A stretch of DNA of 64,000 bases from Serratia proteamaculans (GCF_013337185.1 NZ_SWDE01000002.1:637575-701574); one strand, 5' to 3'. Shown: positions 18,896-30,465, counted from the first letter of the stretch. Program-made: numbers and translations. The notes: a model not told the origin generated them from the letters alone.

Positions 18896-19665
18896 AGCGG
18901 TGTTATTCGCCCCTGCAACGCCGGGTTATCGCTTTCGTCCTTCAGTGTTATCCCGGTCAGGCGGCGCTGAAATGCCTGCTCCAGCAGCCACGCCAGTTTG
19001 AACGCCGCCTGCGGGTAGTCCAGCCCCTCCGGACGGACGTTGGAAATGCAATTTCGTTCCGACTCACGCCGCCGGGTATTCGGCCCCCAGGTGAGGTAGA
19101 TCCCCAGGCTGTCCGGGGATGACAGGCCCGGCCGCTCACCAATCAGCATCGCCACAGCTCTGGCCCCTAAACATTCACCGATATCATCCCCCAGCGCCAC
19201 CCGCGACTGGTGCGCCAGCACCACCGGTGCCAGCGAAAGCCCCAATAATTCGAGATAAGGCCGCAGCGCCTGCAACAACGGCAGTGCCTGACGATGTACC
19301 GCCTTGGAGGATAAACCGTCCGCCACCACCAGCAATAAGTCCACCGGCTTGCCAGGCAAGCCCAACAGCAGGCTACGGCTGTCCGCGGCCAACCGACGCC
19401 CCAGATCCGGCCGGCTGAGATAGGCGGTACGATCGACGGCCTGGCTGTGCACCGTCAAGGTTTGCCAGCCCTGATCCTGCAACGCCCCGCCCAAGGTATC
19501 GCTGTCGAATGGCTGGTGCACCGCATCACGCGCCTGCGCATGCGCCAGGCCAAATTTAAGCAACTCCTGGGTCGGTAAACTGGATCCCGTACGCCCCAAC
19601 GCAATGCGCGCATCGGTAAAGGCTCGTAGCGCATCCCAACTGTTAACGTGAACCGGCTTGCTCAA
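18874..19665 (-). CDS. eutC: Ethanolamine ammonia-lyase small subunit
   Basis: A 263-residue light subunit of the adenosylcobalamin-dependent enzyme that converts ethanolamine to acetaldehyde and ammonia. Recognisable stretches are ARIALGRTGSSLPTQELLKF, LSRPDLGRRL, DLLLVVADGLSSKAV, GDDIGECLGARAVAMLIGERPGLSSPDSLGIYLTW and RNCISNVRPEGL. It is somewhat shorter than the E. coli protein (about 295 residues), mainly at the N-terminus. It overlaps eutB by four bases, as expected for subunits of one complex. No other eut genes are nearby. Confidence 0.93.
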   Translation of the reverse strand: MSKPVHVNSWDALRAFTDARIALGRTGSSLPTQELLKFGLAHAQARDAVHQPFDSDTLGGALQDQGWQTLTVHSQAVDRTAYLSRPDLGRRLAADSRSLLLGLPGKPVDLLLVVADGLSSKAVHRQALPLLQALRPYLELLGLSLAPVVLAHQSRVALGDDIGECLGARAVAMLIGERPGLSSPDSLGIYLTWGPNTRRRESERNCISNVRPEGLDYPQAAFKLAWLLEQAFQRRLTGITLKDESDNPALQGRITPLHSQLGG

Positions 19666-21047
19666 GGTTGCTCTCCCTGTAACGCCAGCAGCAACGGGTG
19701 ATTGGCCGCGGTGTCGCGCAGTCGGCCCAGATCGTCGGTGATGTGCATTTTCGTCAGCCAGTCGGCGAACTCCGGCGCGTGCTTGAGCCCCAACAGTTCG
19801 CGGATGTACAGCGCATCGTGGAATGAAGTGCTTTGATAATTGAGCATGATGTCATCCGCTCCCGGTACGCCTATCAGGAAGGTCAGCCCGGCGGTAGCCA
19901 GCAGCGTCAGCAAGGTGTCCATGTCGTCCTGATCCGCCTCTGCGTGATTGGTGTAGCACACGTCGCAACCCAGCGGCAGGCCAAGCAGCTTGCCGCAGAA
20001 GTGATCCTCCAACCCGGCACGGATAATCTGCTTACCGTCGTATAAATACTCCGGCCCGATAAACCCGACCACGGTGTTGATCAGCAACGGGGAGAAATGT
20101 CGCGCCACCGCGTAAGCGCGTGCCTCGCAGGTTTGCTGATCGACGCCATGGTGCGCATTGGACGATAAGCAGCTGCCCTGCCCGGTTTCAAAGTACATGA
20201 CGTTATTGCCCAGAGTACCGCGCTTGAGGCTCAGCGCCGCCTGCTGTGCCTCCGCCAGCAGCGCCAGATTAATGCCAAAACCGGCGTTGGCCGCCTCCGT
20301 TCCGGCTATCGACTGGAAAACCAAATCCACCGGTGCACCGCGCTCGATCAGCCGTAGCGTATTGGTGACGTGTGTCAGCACGCAGGATTGGGTAGGAATA
20401 GCGAAACGCTGGATCACGTCGTCCAGCATGTGATTGAGTTTTTCCAGCAGCGGCAGGCTGTCACTGGCCGGGTTGATGCCCACCACCGCGTCACCGCTGC
20501 CATACAGCAGGCCGTCGAGCATGCTGGCCGCGATGCCCTGTAAGCTGTCGGTAGGGTGGTTCGGCTGCAGCCGCACGCTGAGGTGACCCGGCAGGCCAAT
20601 AGTGTTGCGAAAACGCGTGATCACCCGGCATTTTTTGGCCACCAGGATCAGATCCTGATTGCGCATCAACTTACTCACCGCCGCCGCCATTTCCGGCGTA
20701 ATGCCGGTGGCCACCCGCGCCAGCATCGCGCTGTCCGCCTGCTCACTCAGCAGCCAGTCACGAAAATCCCCCACCGTCAGGTGCGAAATTGGCGCAAAGG
20801 CCAATGCGTCGTGGCTGTCGATAATCAGCCGGGTGACCTCGTCTTGTTCATAGGGCACCAGCAACTGCTGGAGGAAAGTTTTCAGCGGCACCTCCGCCAG
20901 CGCTATGCGGGCAGCCATACGCTCCTCTGCGCTGTCCGCCGCCACTTCCGCCAGATAATCGCCGGAACGGGCCGGTGATGCCTTGGCCATCAACTGGCGT
21001 AAATCACTGAAACGATAGCTGCGCCGGCTAAGCGTTGCCTGATACAT
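19662..21047 (-). CDS. eutB: Ethanolamine ammonia-lyase large subunit
   Basis: A 461-residue TIM-barrel subunit carrying the active site of ethanolamine ammonia-lyase. Visible family stretches are RFRNTIGLPGHLSVRLQPNHPTD spread over residues 145-167, GINPASDS, FQSIAGTEAANAGFGIN, YFETGQGSCLSSNAHHGVDQQTCEARAYAVAR and FIGPEYLYDGKQIIRAGLEDHF. It heads a two-gene unit with eutC. The enzyme needs cobalamin and usually the reactivase EutA; neither eutA nor a permease, regulator or microcompartment gene is in the window. The pair may act with an ethanolamine permease encoded elsewhere. Confidence 0.95.
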   Translation of the reverse strand: MYQATLSRRSYRFSDLRQLMAKASPARSGDYLAEVAADSAEERMAARIALAEVPLKTFLQQLLVPYEQDEVTRLIIDSHDALAFAPISHLTVGDFRDWLLSEQADSAMLARVATGITPEMAAAVSKLMRNQDLILVAKKCRVITRFRNTIGLPGHLSVRLQPNHPTDSLQGIAASMLDGLLYGSGDAVVGINPASDSLPLLEKLNHMLDDVIQRFAIPTQSCVLTHVTNTLRLIERGAPVDLVFQSIAGTEAANAGFGINLALLAEAQQAALSLKRGTLGNNVMYFETGQGSCLSSNAHHGVDQQTCEARAYAVARHFSPLLINTVVGFIGPEYLYDGKQIIRAGLEDHFCGKLLGLPLGCDVCYTNHAEADQDDMDTLLTLLATAGLTFLIGVPGADDIMLNYQSTSFHDALYIRELLGLKHAPEFADWLTKMHITDDLGRLRDTAANHPLLLALQGEQP

Positions 21048-21187
21048 AGCGTCCCCTGTTCTGCCTGAATGCTTACCTGAAGTTGCAAACCCTGTACCAA
21101 GTGTAGTCAGTCGACCGGCGAATATATTCTCCTGCGGTTTCGCCCACGGCCACTTCAGGTTACAGTAGCCGCAACAAAGGAGAGGTA

Positions 21188-21736
21188 ATGACCCGGCAAC
21201 AAGAAATTATCCAATGGTTACAGCAAGATAATGAAAGAATGGCGATATTGCGCACCGCCCGCCGACTCGGTCTGAATGACTGGTGCCTGGGTGCCGGCTT
21301 TGTGCGTAATCTGGTATGGGATCGGCTGCACGATTACGCCACGCCAACACCGCTCAACGACATCGACGTGATCCATTTTGACGCACAGCGCCCGGAAGCG
21401 GAGCGTGACCAGATGCTGGAAGCACGGTTACAAGAATGGTTGCCGCAGCCCTGGTCAGTGAAAAATCAGGCGCGCATGCACCTGCGCAGCGGCCGGGCGC
21501 CCTACCTTAACAGCGAAGACGCCATCAGCTATTGGACCGAGCTGGAAACGGCGGTGGGCGTACGGCTGAATGCAGATGACAGCCTACAGCTGGTGGCTCC
21601 CTTTGGCCTCGACGGGCTGTTCGATGACACCATCACCTTCAATGCCAAAAACGGCGACCTCGACGCTTATGAACAGCGAGTGATCGCCAAAGGCTGGTTG
21701 CAACGCTGGCCGCGCCTGCGGCAAATCCGCGGGTAA
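21188..21736 (+). CDS. Nucleotidyltransferase-fold protein (DUF925/NTP_transf_6)
   Basis: A 182-residue protein with the nucleotidyltransferase-fold pattern of the DUF925 family: LGAGFVRNLVWDRLHDY, then the acidic pair LNDIDVIHFD (about residues 57-66), and the C-terminal VAPFGLDGLFDDTITFN. The role of the family is unknown; the Asp-x-Asp pattern suggests nucleotide and metal binding. The Shine-Dalgarno AAAGGAGAGG lies just before the ATG. It is divergent from eutB and lies 59 bases ahead of the FlxA-like gene, but no shared function is evident. Confidence 0.8.
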   Translation: MTRQQEIIQWLQQDNERMAILRTARRLGLNDWCLGAGFVRNLVWDRLHDYATPTPLNDIDVIHFDAQRPEAERDQMLEARLQEWLPQPWSVKNQARMHLRSGRAPYLNSEDAISYWTELETAVGVRLNADDSLQLVAPFGLDGLFDDTITFNAKNGDLDAYEQRVIAKGWLQRWPRLRQIRG

Positions 21737-21795
21737 AGTTTTGCCCCATCCTGCCGATACCCTGAGCAGCGGAATCAAAACTCAGGGAGAGTGTT

Positions 21796-22272
21796 ATGTC
21801 GACCAGCATTACCATGATTGTCCCGGTGAAAAACACCGTACCCGGCATCAGCAACGTTTTTAGCGCCCCCGGTAACCAGGGCCAGTTGCTGATGGCCAAG
21901 CCGGTCAACCAGCAGCCGGAAGGCGGCAAGATGAAAGAAGCCAGGGAAACTGACGGTAACGATCAGGTGAAAGTGGCCGACAGCAGCGCCTCGGCACGGA
22001 TTAAGTCGCTGAACAAGCAAATCCAGGGGCTGCAACAGAAACTGGCAGACCTGAAAGACTCGGATGCCGATCCCAAAGAAATTGAAAAACAGAAACAGCT
22101 GATTCAGGCGCAGATCAAAATGCTGCAGGCCGAGATCGCGCGCATTCAGAAAGAAGAGATGGAAAAACAACAGGCAGAGCAAATGGCTAAAGCTGCCGAT
22201 AGTATCGCGCCGACCAAAGGCGACGGCATCAACCGCCCAACCGCGCTTAATGCCGTGGATGTGTATATTTGA
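21796..22272 (+). CDS. FlxA-like coiled-coil protein
   Basis: A 158-residue protein with a low-complexity N-terminus and a strong coiled coil at about residues 65-135, rich in Lys, Gln and Glu (IKSLNKQIQGLQQKLADLK, QIKMLQAEIARIQKEEMEK). This matches the FlxA-like family (DUF4176/PF14282 type), known from E. coli FlxA, whose transcription is flagellar. No signal peptide or membrane segment is visible. GGGAGAG precedes the start. It converges on the yfeR-like gene with one base between the stops. Confidence 0.7.
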   Translation: MSTSITMIVPVKNTVPGISNVFSAPGNQGQLLMAKPVNQQPEGGKMKEARETDGNDQVKVADSSASARIKSLNKQIQGLQQKLADLKDSDADPKEIEKQKQLIQAQIKMLQAEIARIQKEEMEKQQAEQMAKAADSIAPTKGDGINRPTALNAVDVYI

Positions 22273-22273
22273 C

Positions 22274-23194
22274 TCAGTAATCCGCCTGCCGCTGACGCTG
22301 TTGTTGCAGCAAAGCCGCCTGCTGTCCCACCACCTGCCAGATGACCTCTGCCGCTGGGGTCAGCGAGCGGTTTTTACGCCGCACCAGCATCAGCGCACGG
22401 TTGATTTCCGGCACCAAACGGCGAACCCTCAACTGGCCGCCTTCCGGCAAGGGTAATGCCAGCGCCGGGAAAATACTGATGCCAATACCCGCGGCCACCA
22501 TAGGAAACAGCGTCGCCGGGTGGCCGATCTCCTGTACCACCGTCGCTTCCACCCCTTGTTGGCGCAGCGCGCTGTCAATCAGTGGCCGACTGCCTGAGGC
22601 ATAATCCTGCAACACCAGACGGCTACCGCTGAGTGCCGACCAGTGCACCTCAGGCAATGCGGCAAACGGATGATCGTTACGACACAACAACAGGAAAGGC
22701 TCGTGCAGGATCGGTTCGCAGTCCAGATCCACCGCCTGCACCGGATCGACCACAATGCCAAAATCGACCTCTGCATTGCGAATGCTGTGCAACACCTGCT
22801 GCTGCGCCTGATCACGCAACATGATGCGGATATCCGGATACTGCTTTTCCCCGGCGGCAATGCACTGCGGCATCAGGTGCGCGGAGATGGTCTGGCTAGA
22901 CGCCACCCGCACCGTACCGCTGCGTTGTACGCCAAAGCTGCGCGCATCCAACAATGACGACTGCAACTCATCCAGCAAACGTTCAACCCGGTTGGCCAGC
23001 CGTTGCCCGGCGTCGGTCAGCAGCACTTCACGGGTGGTTCGATCGAGCAGGCGAACGCCGACCTCCGCCTCCAGCTCTTTCACACTGTGGCTAACCGCAG
23101 ACTGCGTCAGACCAATGGCCTCTCCGGCCCGGCTGAAACTGCGGTGCCTGGCAATAGCGACAAAGACTTTGAGTTGTTTAATCGAGTAATTCAT
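22274..23194 (-). CDS. yfeR: LysR-family regulator YfeR
   Basis: A 306-residue LysR-type regulator: HTH at about residues 3-62 ([43 protein letters not shown]), effector domain from about 90. It is divergent from a YfeH-type transporter gene next to ypeB-ligA, which is exactly the E. coli/Salmonella yfeR-yfeH arrangement; in Salmonella YfeR responds to osmolarity. It probably controls yfeH through the palindrome at 23202-23215. Confidence 0.85.
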   Translation of the reverse strand: MNYSIKQLKVFVAIARHRSFSRAGEAIGLTQSAVSHSVKELEAEVGVRLLDRTTREVLLTDAGQRLANRVERLLDELQSSLLDARSFGVQRSGTVRVASSQTISAHLMPQCIAAGEKQYPDIRIMLRDQAQQQVLHSIRNAEVDFGIVVDPVQAVDLDCEPILHEPFLLLCRNDHPFAALPEVHWSALSGSRLVLQDYASGSRPLIDSALRQQGVEATVVQEIGHPATLFPMVAAGIGISIFPALALPLPEGGQLRVRRLVPEINRALMLVRRKNRSLTPAAEVIWQVVGQQAALLQQQRQRQADY

Positions 23195-23201
23195 GTTTTT
23201 T

Positions 23202-23215
23202 ATTCATATATGAAT
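23202..23215. promoter_or_regulatory. Perfect palindrome in yfeR/yfeH promoter region
   Basis: ATTCATATATGAAT is a perfect 14-bp inverted repeat eight bases upstream of the yfeR start in the 95-bp divergent region. It contains the T-N11-A spacing common to LysR sites and is a candidate YfeR operator. Confidence 0.5.
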
Positions 23216-23289
23216 TAAATAAATCAATTTAATTATTATATCCGGTCGCGCGACAATGGGCGCATTGATTTTTCTTCGAGTACGCCGCC

Positions 23290-24282
23290 ATGAGATTTTT
23301 GCCCGATCGCTTTACCCTGACGTTGATCGCCACCGTGCTGTTGGCTTCGTTCCTGCCTGCACGCGGCGAGTTCGTCGGCTGGCTGAATGCGCTGACCATC
23401 GCCGCCATCGCCCTGCTGTTCTTTATGCACGGTGCCAAGCTGTCGCGCGAAGCCATTCTGGCCGGCAGCAATAACTGGCGGCTGCACCTGTGGGTAATGT
23501 TCAGCACCTTTATTATTTTCCCGACGCTCGGCGTGCTGTTTAAATGGTGGTCGCCGGTCAACGTCAGCCCCGAACTGTATTCCGGCTTTATCTACCTGTG
23601 CATTCTGCCCGCAACCGTGCAGTCGGCCATCGCCTTTACCTCACTGGCGGGTGGCAACGTGGCCGCTGCGGTGTGCAGCGCATCGGCTTCAAGCCTGCTG
23701 GGAATTTTCGTCTCGCCACTGCTGGTCGGGCTGTTGATGAATGTTCACGGGGAAACCGGCAGCCTGCAACAGGTCGGCTCCATCGTGCTGCAATTGCTGG
23801 TACCGTTTGTTGCCGGACATCTGTCACGGCCGCTGATCGGCAAATGGATTGAACGCAACCGCAAACTGATTGGCAAGACCGACCAGACCTCAATTCTGCT
23901 GGTGGTGTATGCCGCCTTTAGCGAGGCGGTGACGCATGGCATCTGGCATCAGGTCGGCATCGGTTCGCTGGTATTTATTGTGGTGGGTAGCCTGGTGCTG
24001 CTGACGATCGTGCTGGTGGTAAACACTTATATGGCGCGCTGGTTGGGCTTTAGCAAAGCCGACGAAATCACCATCGTGTTCTGCGGCTCGAAGAAAAGCC
24101 TGGCGAACGGTATCCCGATGGCCAATATCCTGTTTCCGGCCTCAACCGTGGGCATTATGGTGCTGCCGCTGATGGTGTTCCATCAGGTGCAATTGATGAC
24201 CTGTGCGGTATTGGCACGACGCTATCAGAAAAAACAGCAGGAACAACAGGCGACGCCCAATGCGCAAGCCGTGCGAGAATAA
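23290..24282 (+). CDS. yfeH: Bile acid:sodium symporter family protein YfeH
   Basis: A 330-residue inner-membrane protein with about ten hydrophobic segments, of the SBF-like/BASS family. Typical stretches are LYSGFIYLCILPATVQSAIAFTSLAGGNVAAAVCSASASSLLG and, late, EITIVFCGSKKSLANGIPMANILF. The substrate is unknown; the family carries organic anions with sodium. It is divergent from yfeR. The 3' end is followed by a hairpin that probably terminates ypeB on the other strand. Confidence 0.87.
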   Translation: MRFLPDRFTLTLIATVLLASFLPARGEFVGWLNALTIAAIALLFFMHGAKLSREAILAGSNNWRLHLWVMFSTFIIFPTLGVLFKWWSPVNVSPELYSGFIYLCILPATVQSAIAFTSLAGGNVAAAVCSASASSLLGIFVSPLLVGLLMNVHGETGSLQQVGSIVLQLLVPFVAGHLSRPLIGKWIERNRKLIGKTDQTSILLVVYAAFSEAVTHGIWHQVGIGSLVFIVVGSLVLLTIVLVVNTYMARWLGFSKADEITIVFCGSKKSLANGIPMANILFPASTVGIMVLPLMVFHQVQLMTCAVLARRYQKKQQEQQATPNAQAVRE

Positions 24283-24288
24283 ATAAAT

Positions 24289-24310
24289 GGGTGCGGCTGA
24301 CACCGCACCC
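24289..24310 (-). terminator. Terminator after ypeB
   Basis: An 8-bp GC-rich stem (GGGTGCGG with CCGCACCC, loop of six) lies between the convergent yfeH and ypeB. On the minus strand it is followed by ATTTATTTATT, a weak T-rich tail. Confidence 0.6.
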
Positions 24311-24316
24311 GGCAGC

Positions 24317-24531
24317 TCAACTTTTCTTCAGCGGCTTGACCAGGTGGTCGAGCCCTTCAATTTTAATCGCCAACGTCATTTCCATCAGCATACCAAGCTT
24401 GCCCTGGGGAAACTCCCCCTTACGGGCAAACCACAACAGGTATTCTTCGGGCAGGTCAATCAGCACCCGCCCCTGATACTTGCCGAACGGCATTACCGTA
24501 TTGGCAATCTCCAACAGATTCTCTTTTTCCA

Positions 24532-24532
<1 letters not shown>
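24317..24532 (-). CDS. ypeB: DUF3820 family protein YpeB
   Basis: A 71-residue cytoplasmic protein with the DUF3820 pattern MPFGKYQGRVLIDLPEEYLLWF. The function is unknown; the same fold region occurs fused to exonuclease-like domains elsewhere. It follows ligA with a one-base overlap of stop and start (TGATG), the same neighbour as in E. coli, so it is co-transcribed with the ligase. Confidence 0.9.
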
Positions 24533-26556
<2,024 letters not shown>

Positions 26557-26574
26557 TCACCATCAAAGATAAAA

Positions 26575-26597
26575 AACCCCCGGCAAGCGGGGGCTTT
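26575..26597 (-). terminator. Terminator after zipA
   Basis: On the minus strand a stem CCCCCG/CGGGGG with a five-base loop is followed by TTTTTTATC. It separates zipA from ligA, 35 bases after the zipA stop. Confidence 0.8.
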
Positions 26598-26631
26598 GTT
26601 GTTACGGATGTTCAGTGCGCGTGGCCGTCGA

Positions 26632-27630
26632 TCAGGCGTTGTTTTCCAACACTTCACGAAGGCGCGCTTTGTAGGTTTCCAGCTTCTGCGGGGTCATCAT
26701 GCGGCGCTCATCGTCCAGCACCACACCGCCCACATCGTCGGCGATCCGCTGTGCCGACTGCAGCATCAGCTTGAAGTTCTGATTAGCGTCGCCATAAGAC
26801 GGCACCATCATGAACATCGACACGCCCGGCGTAGAGAAATCAGACATCATCTCAGGATCAAAGGACCCTGGCTTAACCATATTCGCCAGGCTGAACAGCA
26901 CAGGACCGCTGCCCGCAGGGCTGATATGGCGATGGAAGATGCCCATTTCACCAAACTGGAAGCCCGCCTGCAGCACGCTCTGCAGCAGAATTTCGCCGCC
27001 GATCACGCCACCCTGATGTGCGGTAACGTGCAGCACCAGTACGGTTTCTTTCAGTTTTGCCGGTTTGATGGCAGCTGGAGCAGGCTGAGGCTCGTGCGCC
27101 ACCGCTGGTTTCACTTCCGGCTGCGGCTGATGAACAGGTTCGGCATGGAACGCCGGCTCTGCTGCAGGTGCCACAGGCGGGAGATCGTCAACGCGCGGTT
27201 CACGGCGTGGCGCAGGCTGCTGCGGCTCGTCGTCTTCGTCCTGCGCGTAGTTGTCCAACAGGATGTCATCATAATCCGGCCGCTGGGACAGCGGTGGCGG
27301 AGTCTGATGGGCAGCCGGTTGAACGGCACGCGGTGCTGGCTCAGCCGCCGGAGCAGGCTTGGGCGCAACCACGGGTTCTTCGCGAGCGGCATCAAAATGA
27401 CCAAAGGACGGCTCGTCTTCCGGGTGAGCGGAGCGTACACGTACCTCCCCCACACCTTCATCGAGTTCGTCGATCGGGGATTGTTCACGTTCCTTTTTGG
27501 AACGTTTGGCTGGGCGATCGCGAAAAAGCGATGAGCGTTCCTTACGACTGGTCCAAAGACCGTGCAATAACAACGCTATTATGGCGATCGCGCCAACAAC
27601 GATTAATATCAGACGCAAATCCTGCATCAT
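26632..27630 (-). CDS. zipA: Cell division protein ZipA
   Basis: A 332-residue inner-membrane protein that tethers FtsZ to the membrane. It has an N-terminal membrane anchor ([20 protein letters not shown], about residues 5-24), a basic segment, a long Pro/Ala/Gln/acidic linker (about 45-190) and the globular FtsZ-binding domain ([40 protein letters not shown]). The MMQDLRLIL start at 27630 is the conserved one; the frame is open 72 bases further. The linker differs in composition from E. coli, as expected for this region. Confidence 0.95.
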   Translation of the reverse strand: MMQDLRLILIVVGAIAIIALLLHGLWTSRKERSSLFRDRPAKRSKKEREQSPIDELDEGVGEVRVRSAHPEDEPSFGHFDAAREEPVVAPKPAPAAEPAPRAVQPAAHQTPPPLSQRPDYDDILLDNYAQDEDDEPQQPAPRREPRVDDLPPVAPAAEPAFHAEPVHQPQPEVKPAVAHEPQPAPAAIKPAKLKETVLVLHVTAHQGGVIGGEILLQSVLQAGFQFGEMGIFHRHISPAGSGPVLFSLANMVKPGSFDPEMMSDFSTPGVSMFMMVPSYGDANQNFKLMLQSAQRIADDVGGVVLDDERRMMTPQKLETYKARLREVLENNA

Positions 27631-27851
27631 TGCTATCTCTGTTGTTCCAATACATTGCCACCGCGGCAAACATTCACTCTTTAACTCTATTTGCCCGAGC
27701 ACACAAGTGCAAGTCCGTGCTGAACTTTATGCCAATAAAGATGATTATACTGCCTTTTTTTGCTGTTTTTTCAGCCAATGTCACCCTAGCCAGTAGAAAA
27801 TCATCCCGATATGATAGCTAAGCCTGTTCAGACAAAGAGATAACTTAAGAT

Positions 27852-28613
27852 ATGTCCTATACGCAGTCACCTTCCCACTCCACCAGCGGCCTGCATTATT
27901 TTGCCGAAGGCTGGCGCCTGATTTCACGCCCGGGGATTAAACGCTATGTAGTATTGCCATTGCTGGTCAACGTATTGCTGATGGGATCCGCCTTCTGGTG
28001 GCTGTTCAGTCAGCTCGGCGACTGGATCCCCAGCATGATGAGCCATGTTCCCACCTGGTTGCAGTGGCTGAGCTATTTACTGTGGCCGCTGGCGGTCATT
28101 TCCGTGCTGCTGGTGTTCAGCTATCTGTTCAGCACCATCACCAACCTGATTGCCGCCCCCTTCTGCGGCCTGCTGGCCGAGCAGTTGGAAGGCAGCCTGA
28201 CCGGCAAACCGCTGCCGGACACCGGTATCTTTGGCATCGTGAAAGATTTGCCGCGCATTATGGCGCGTGAATGGCGCAAGCTGGCCTACTACCTGCCGCG
28301 CGCATTGTTGCTGCTGATACTCTATTTCATTCCGGGCATTGGCCAGACGGTGGCGCCGGTGCTGTGGTTCCTGTTCAGCGCCTGGATGCTGGCAATCCAG
28401 TATTGCGACTATCCGTTCGATAACCACAAGGTGAGCTTCGCCGATATGCGCCGCGCACTGCGCCAGCATAAGACCGACAATTTGCAGTTTGGCGCCATGG
28501 TCAGCCTGTTTACCATGATCCCAATCCTCAATCTGGTGATCCTGCCGGTCGCGGTTTGCGGCGCCACGGCGATGTGGGTTGATCGTTACCGCCCACAATT
28601 CGTTCGTTCCTGA
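27852..28613 (+). CDS. cysZ: Sulfate transporter CysZ
   Basis: A 253-residue inner-membrane protein that takes up sulfate for cysteine synthesis. The family features are visible: [28 protein letters not shown] near the start, hydrophobic helices, GLLAEQLEG, and the [17 protein letters not shown] segment. It is divergent from zipA and upstream of cysK, as in E. coli. Confidence 0.95.
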   Translation: MSYTQSPSHSTSGLHYFAEGWRLISRPGIKRYVVLPLLVNVLLMGSAFWWLFSQLGDWIPSMMSHVPTWLQWLSYLLWPLAVISVLLVFSYLFSTITNLIAAPFCGLLAEQLEGSLTGKPLPDTGIFGIVKDLPRIMAREWRKLAYYLPRALLLLILYFIPGIGQTVAPVLWFLFSAWMLAIQYCDYPFDNHKVSFADMRRALRQHKTDNLQFGAMVSLFTMIPILNLVILPVAVCGATAMWVDRYRPQFVRS

Positions 28614-28797
28614 GCCGTTTTATCGGCCGCATTACGATTAATTCTTCGACAGGGCGCGCAATTTGCGCCCTTATCCTTGTGCTTAAAACTTATTTCCTAA
28701 TAACATATAGATATACCAATTCTTTACTTCCCTGCCGGTACTGTTAGCGTATGCTTTCGACGTTCCCCACATTTTTCATAGAGTTAAAGGACGGGCT

Positions 28798-29766
28798 ATG
28801 AGCAAGATATATGAAGACAACTCATTAACGATCGGCCATACGCCGCTGGTTCGTCTGAACCGTATCGGCAACGGACGCATTCTGGCCAAGGTTGAATCAC
28901 GCAACCCGAGCTTTAGCGTCAAATGCCGCATCGGTGCCAATATGATTTGGGACGCAGAAAAACGCGGTGTCCTGGTCGCCGGCAAAGAACTGGTGGAGCC
29001 AACCAGCGGCAACACCGGTATCGCCCTGGCCTTCGTCGCTGCCGCACGCGGCTATAAGCTGACGCTGACCATGCCGGAAACCATGAGCATCGAACGCCGC
29101 AAACTGCTCAAGGCACTGGGCGCCAACCTGGTGCTGACCGAAGGCGCTAAAGGCATGAAGGGCGCGATCGCCAAGGCGGAAGAAATTGTCGCCACCGATC
29201 CCAACCGCTACCTTATCCTGCAGCAGTTCAGCAATCCGGCCAACCCGGCGATCCACGAACAAACCACCGGCCCGGAAATCTGGGAAGATACCGATGGCGA
29301 AGTTGACGTTTTCATCTCTGGCGTCGGTACCGGCGGTACGCTGACCGGTGTCAGCCGCTATATCAAGAACACCAAAGGCAAGGCGATTACCACCGTGGCG
29401 GTAGAACCTACCGACTCACCGGTGATCACCCAGGCGCTGGCCGGTGAAGAAATCAAACCGGGCCCGCACAAAATTCAGGGCATCGGCGCAGGCTTTATCC
29501 CCGGCAACCTGGATCTCGACCTGGTTGATCGTGTCGAGCAAATCACCAACGACGAAGCCATCAGCATGGCGCGCCGCCTGATGGACGAAGAAGGCATTCT
29601 GGCGGGTATTTCCTCCGGTGCCGCCGTGGCCGCAGCGGTGAAACTGGCTGAAGAACCAGAGTTCGCCGATAAAACCATCGTGGTGATATTACCTTCCTCC
29701 GGCGAGCGCTATTTGAGCACCGCCCTGTTCGCCGATTTGTTCACCGAACAAGAATTGCAACAGTAG
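28798..29766 (+). CDS. cysK: Cysteine synthase A
   Basis: A 322-residue PLP enzyme that makes cysteine from O-acetylserine and sulfide. The PLP lysine is Lys42 in [11 protein letters not shown]; the phosphate-binding loop is [11 protein letters not shown] and the substrate loop is [14 protein letters not shown] Shine-Dalgarno AAAGGACGGG precedes the ATG. The AT-rich 185-bp region upstream is where CysB would act, though I cannot mark a clear site. It is followed by a strong terminator. Confidence 0.97.
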   Translation: MSKIYEDNSLTIGHTPLVRLNRIGNGRILAKVESRNPSFSVKCRIGANMIWDAEKRGVLVAGKELVEPTSGNTGIALAFVAAARGYKLTLTMPETMSIERRKLLKALGANLVLTEGAKGMKGAIAKAEEIVATDPNRYLILQQFSNPANPAIHEQTTGPEIWEDTDGEVDVFISGVGTGGTLTGVSRYIKNTKGKAITTVAVEPTDSPVITQALAGEEIKPGPHKIQGIGAGFIPGNLDLDLVDRVEQITNDEAISMARRLMDEEGILAGISSGAAVAAAVKLAEEPEFADKTIVVILPSSGERYLSTALFADLFTEQELQQ

Positions 29767-29787
29767 TGCCAGCCGCGCACTAATCGC

Positions 29788-29816
29788 TAAAAAAGCACCT
29801 TACGGGGTGCTTTTTT
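29788..29816 (+). terminator. Terminator after cysK
   Basis: The stem AAAAAGCACC with GGTGCTTTTT, closing a short loop and running into TTTTTTG, follows the cysK stop by about 25 bases. It is a typical intrinsic terminator. Confidence 0.9.
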
Positions 29817-29888
29817 GTGGACTGGATCAAAGTTTATAGCAGTCGAAGATTGATTTTACCCGCCAGCTTTAGTATTTAACGGTGCATT

Positions 29889-29905
29889 ATTTCGATGCGC
29901 GAAAT
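29889..29905. promoter_or_regulatory. Mlc-like operator upstream of ptsHI
   Basis: ATTTCGATGCGCGAAAT is an inverted repeat with 6-bp arms and a 5-bp centre, flanked by TT and TAA. It resembles the TTATTTCG...CGAAATAA sites bound by Mlc at ptsG and ptsHI in E. coli. The identification is by resemblance only. Confidence 0.5.
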
Positions 29906-30095
29906 TAATCACCCTCCATTCGTTGTTTAGGCTGAATCGATTTACTCGTTTGTCGCGGATGCGGTAAACACGGCATAATGGAGAGCGGATTTAAACGACG
30001 GTAGAAGCCAGGTTTTTTGATCTGAAGTGCCAAAGTCGTCGTTTTCTGTTGCATCAATGCTCGCCCCTGTACCATAGTCAGGCGCTAACCAGACA

Positions 30096-30129
30096 AGCTA
30101 AAGTCATACCCTTGGGCTAAACTTTAGCT
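30096..30129 (+). other. Leader hairpin upstream of ptsH
   Basis: AGCTAAAGT and ACTTTAGCT pair perfectly around a 16-base loop, ending 32 bases before the ptsH ATG. It is a stable hairpin in the probable 5' untranslated region. No T-run follows, so it is not an intrinsic terminator. Confidence 0.5.
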
Positions 30130-30161
30130 CCACAACACACCAATAAGTTGGGGAAACATCA

Positions 30162-30419
30162 ATGTTCCAGCAAGAAGTTACTATTACCGCTCCGAATGGT
30201 CTGCACACTCGCCCTGCCGCTCAGTTCGTGAAAGAAGCCAAAGGCTTCACGTCTGACATCACCGTGACCTCTAACGGTAAAAGCGCCAGCGCCAAAAGCC
30301 TGTTCAAACTGCAAACTCTGGGGCTGACTCAAGGGACCGTAGTGACCATCTCCGCTGAAGGTGAAGACGAGCAGAAAGCCGTTGAACACTTGGTAAAACT
30401 GATGGCAGAGCTTGAGTAA
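30162..30419 (+). CDS. ptsH: Phosphocarrier protein HPr
   Basis: An 85-residue cytoplasmic phosphocarrier of the sugar phosphotransferase system. The active His15 is in [15 protein letters not shown] and the second conserved site Ser46 is in [16 protein letters not shown]. It receives phosphate from EI (ptsI, 46 bases downstream) and passes it to EIIA proteins such as Crr. First gene of ptsH-ptsI-crr. Confidence 0.98.
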   Translation: MFQQEVTITAPNGLHTRPAAQFVKEAKGFTSDITVTSNGKSASAKSLFKLQTLGLTQGTVVTISAEGEDEQKAVEHLVKLMAELE

Positions 30420-30465
30420 TCGGCCCGTCTTCTTAGTTAACACCAGTCAAGAGTAAGGTAGGGTT

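Larger units (their letters stand above)
29817..30161. other. ptsH upstream regulatory region
   Basis: No gene is supported in these 345 bp. The region holds an Mlc-like palindrome (29889-29905), AT-rich promoter-like stretches, and a leader hairpin (30096-30129) before ptsH. In E. coli several CRP- and Mlc-controlled promoters lie in the same place. Confidence 0.6.
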
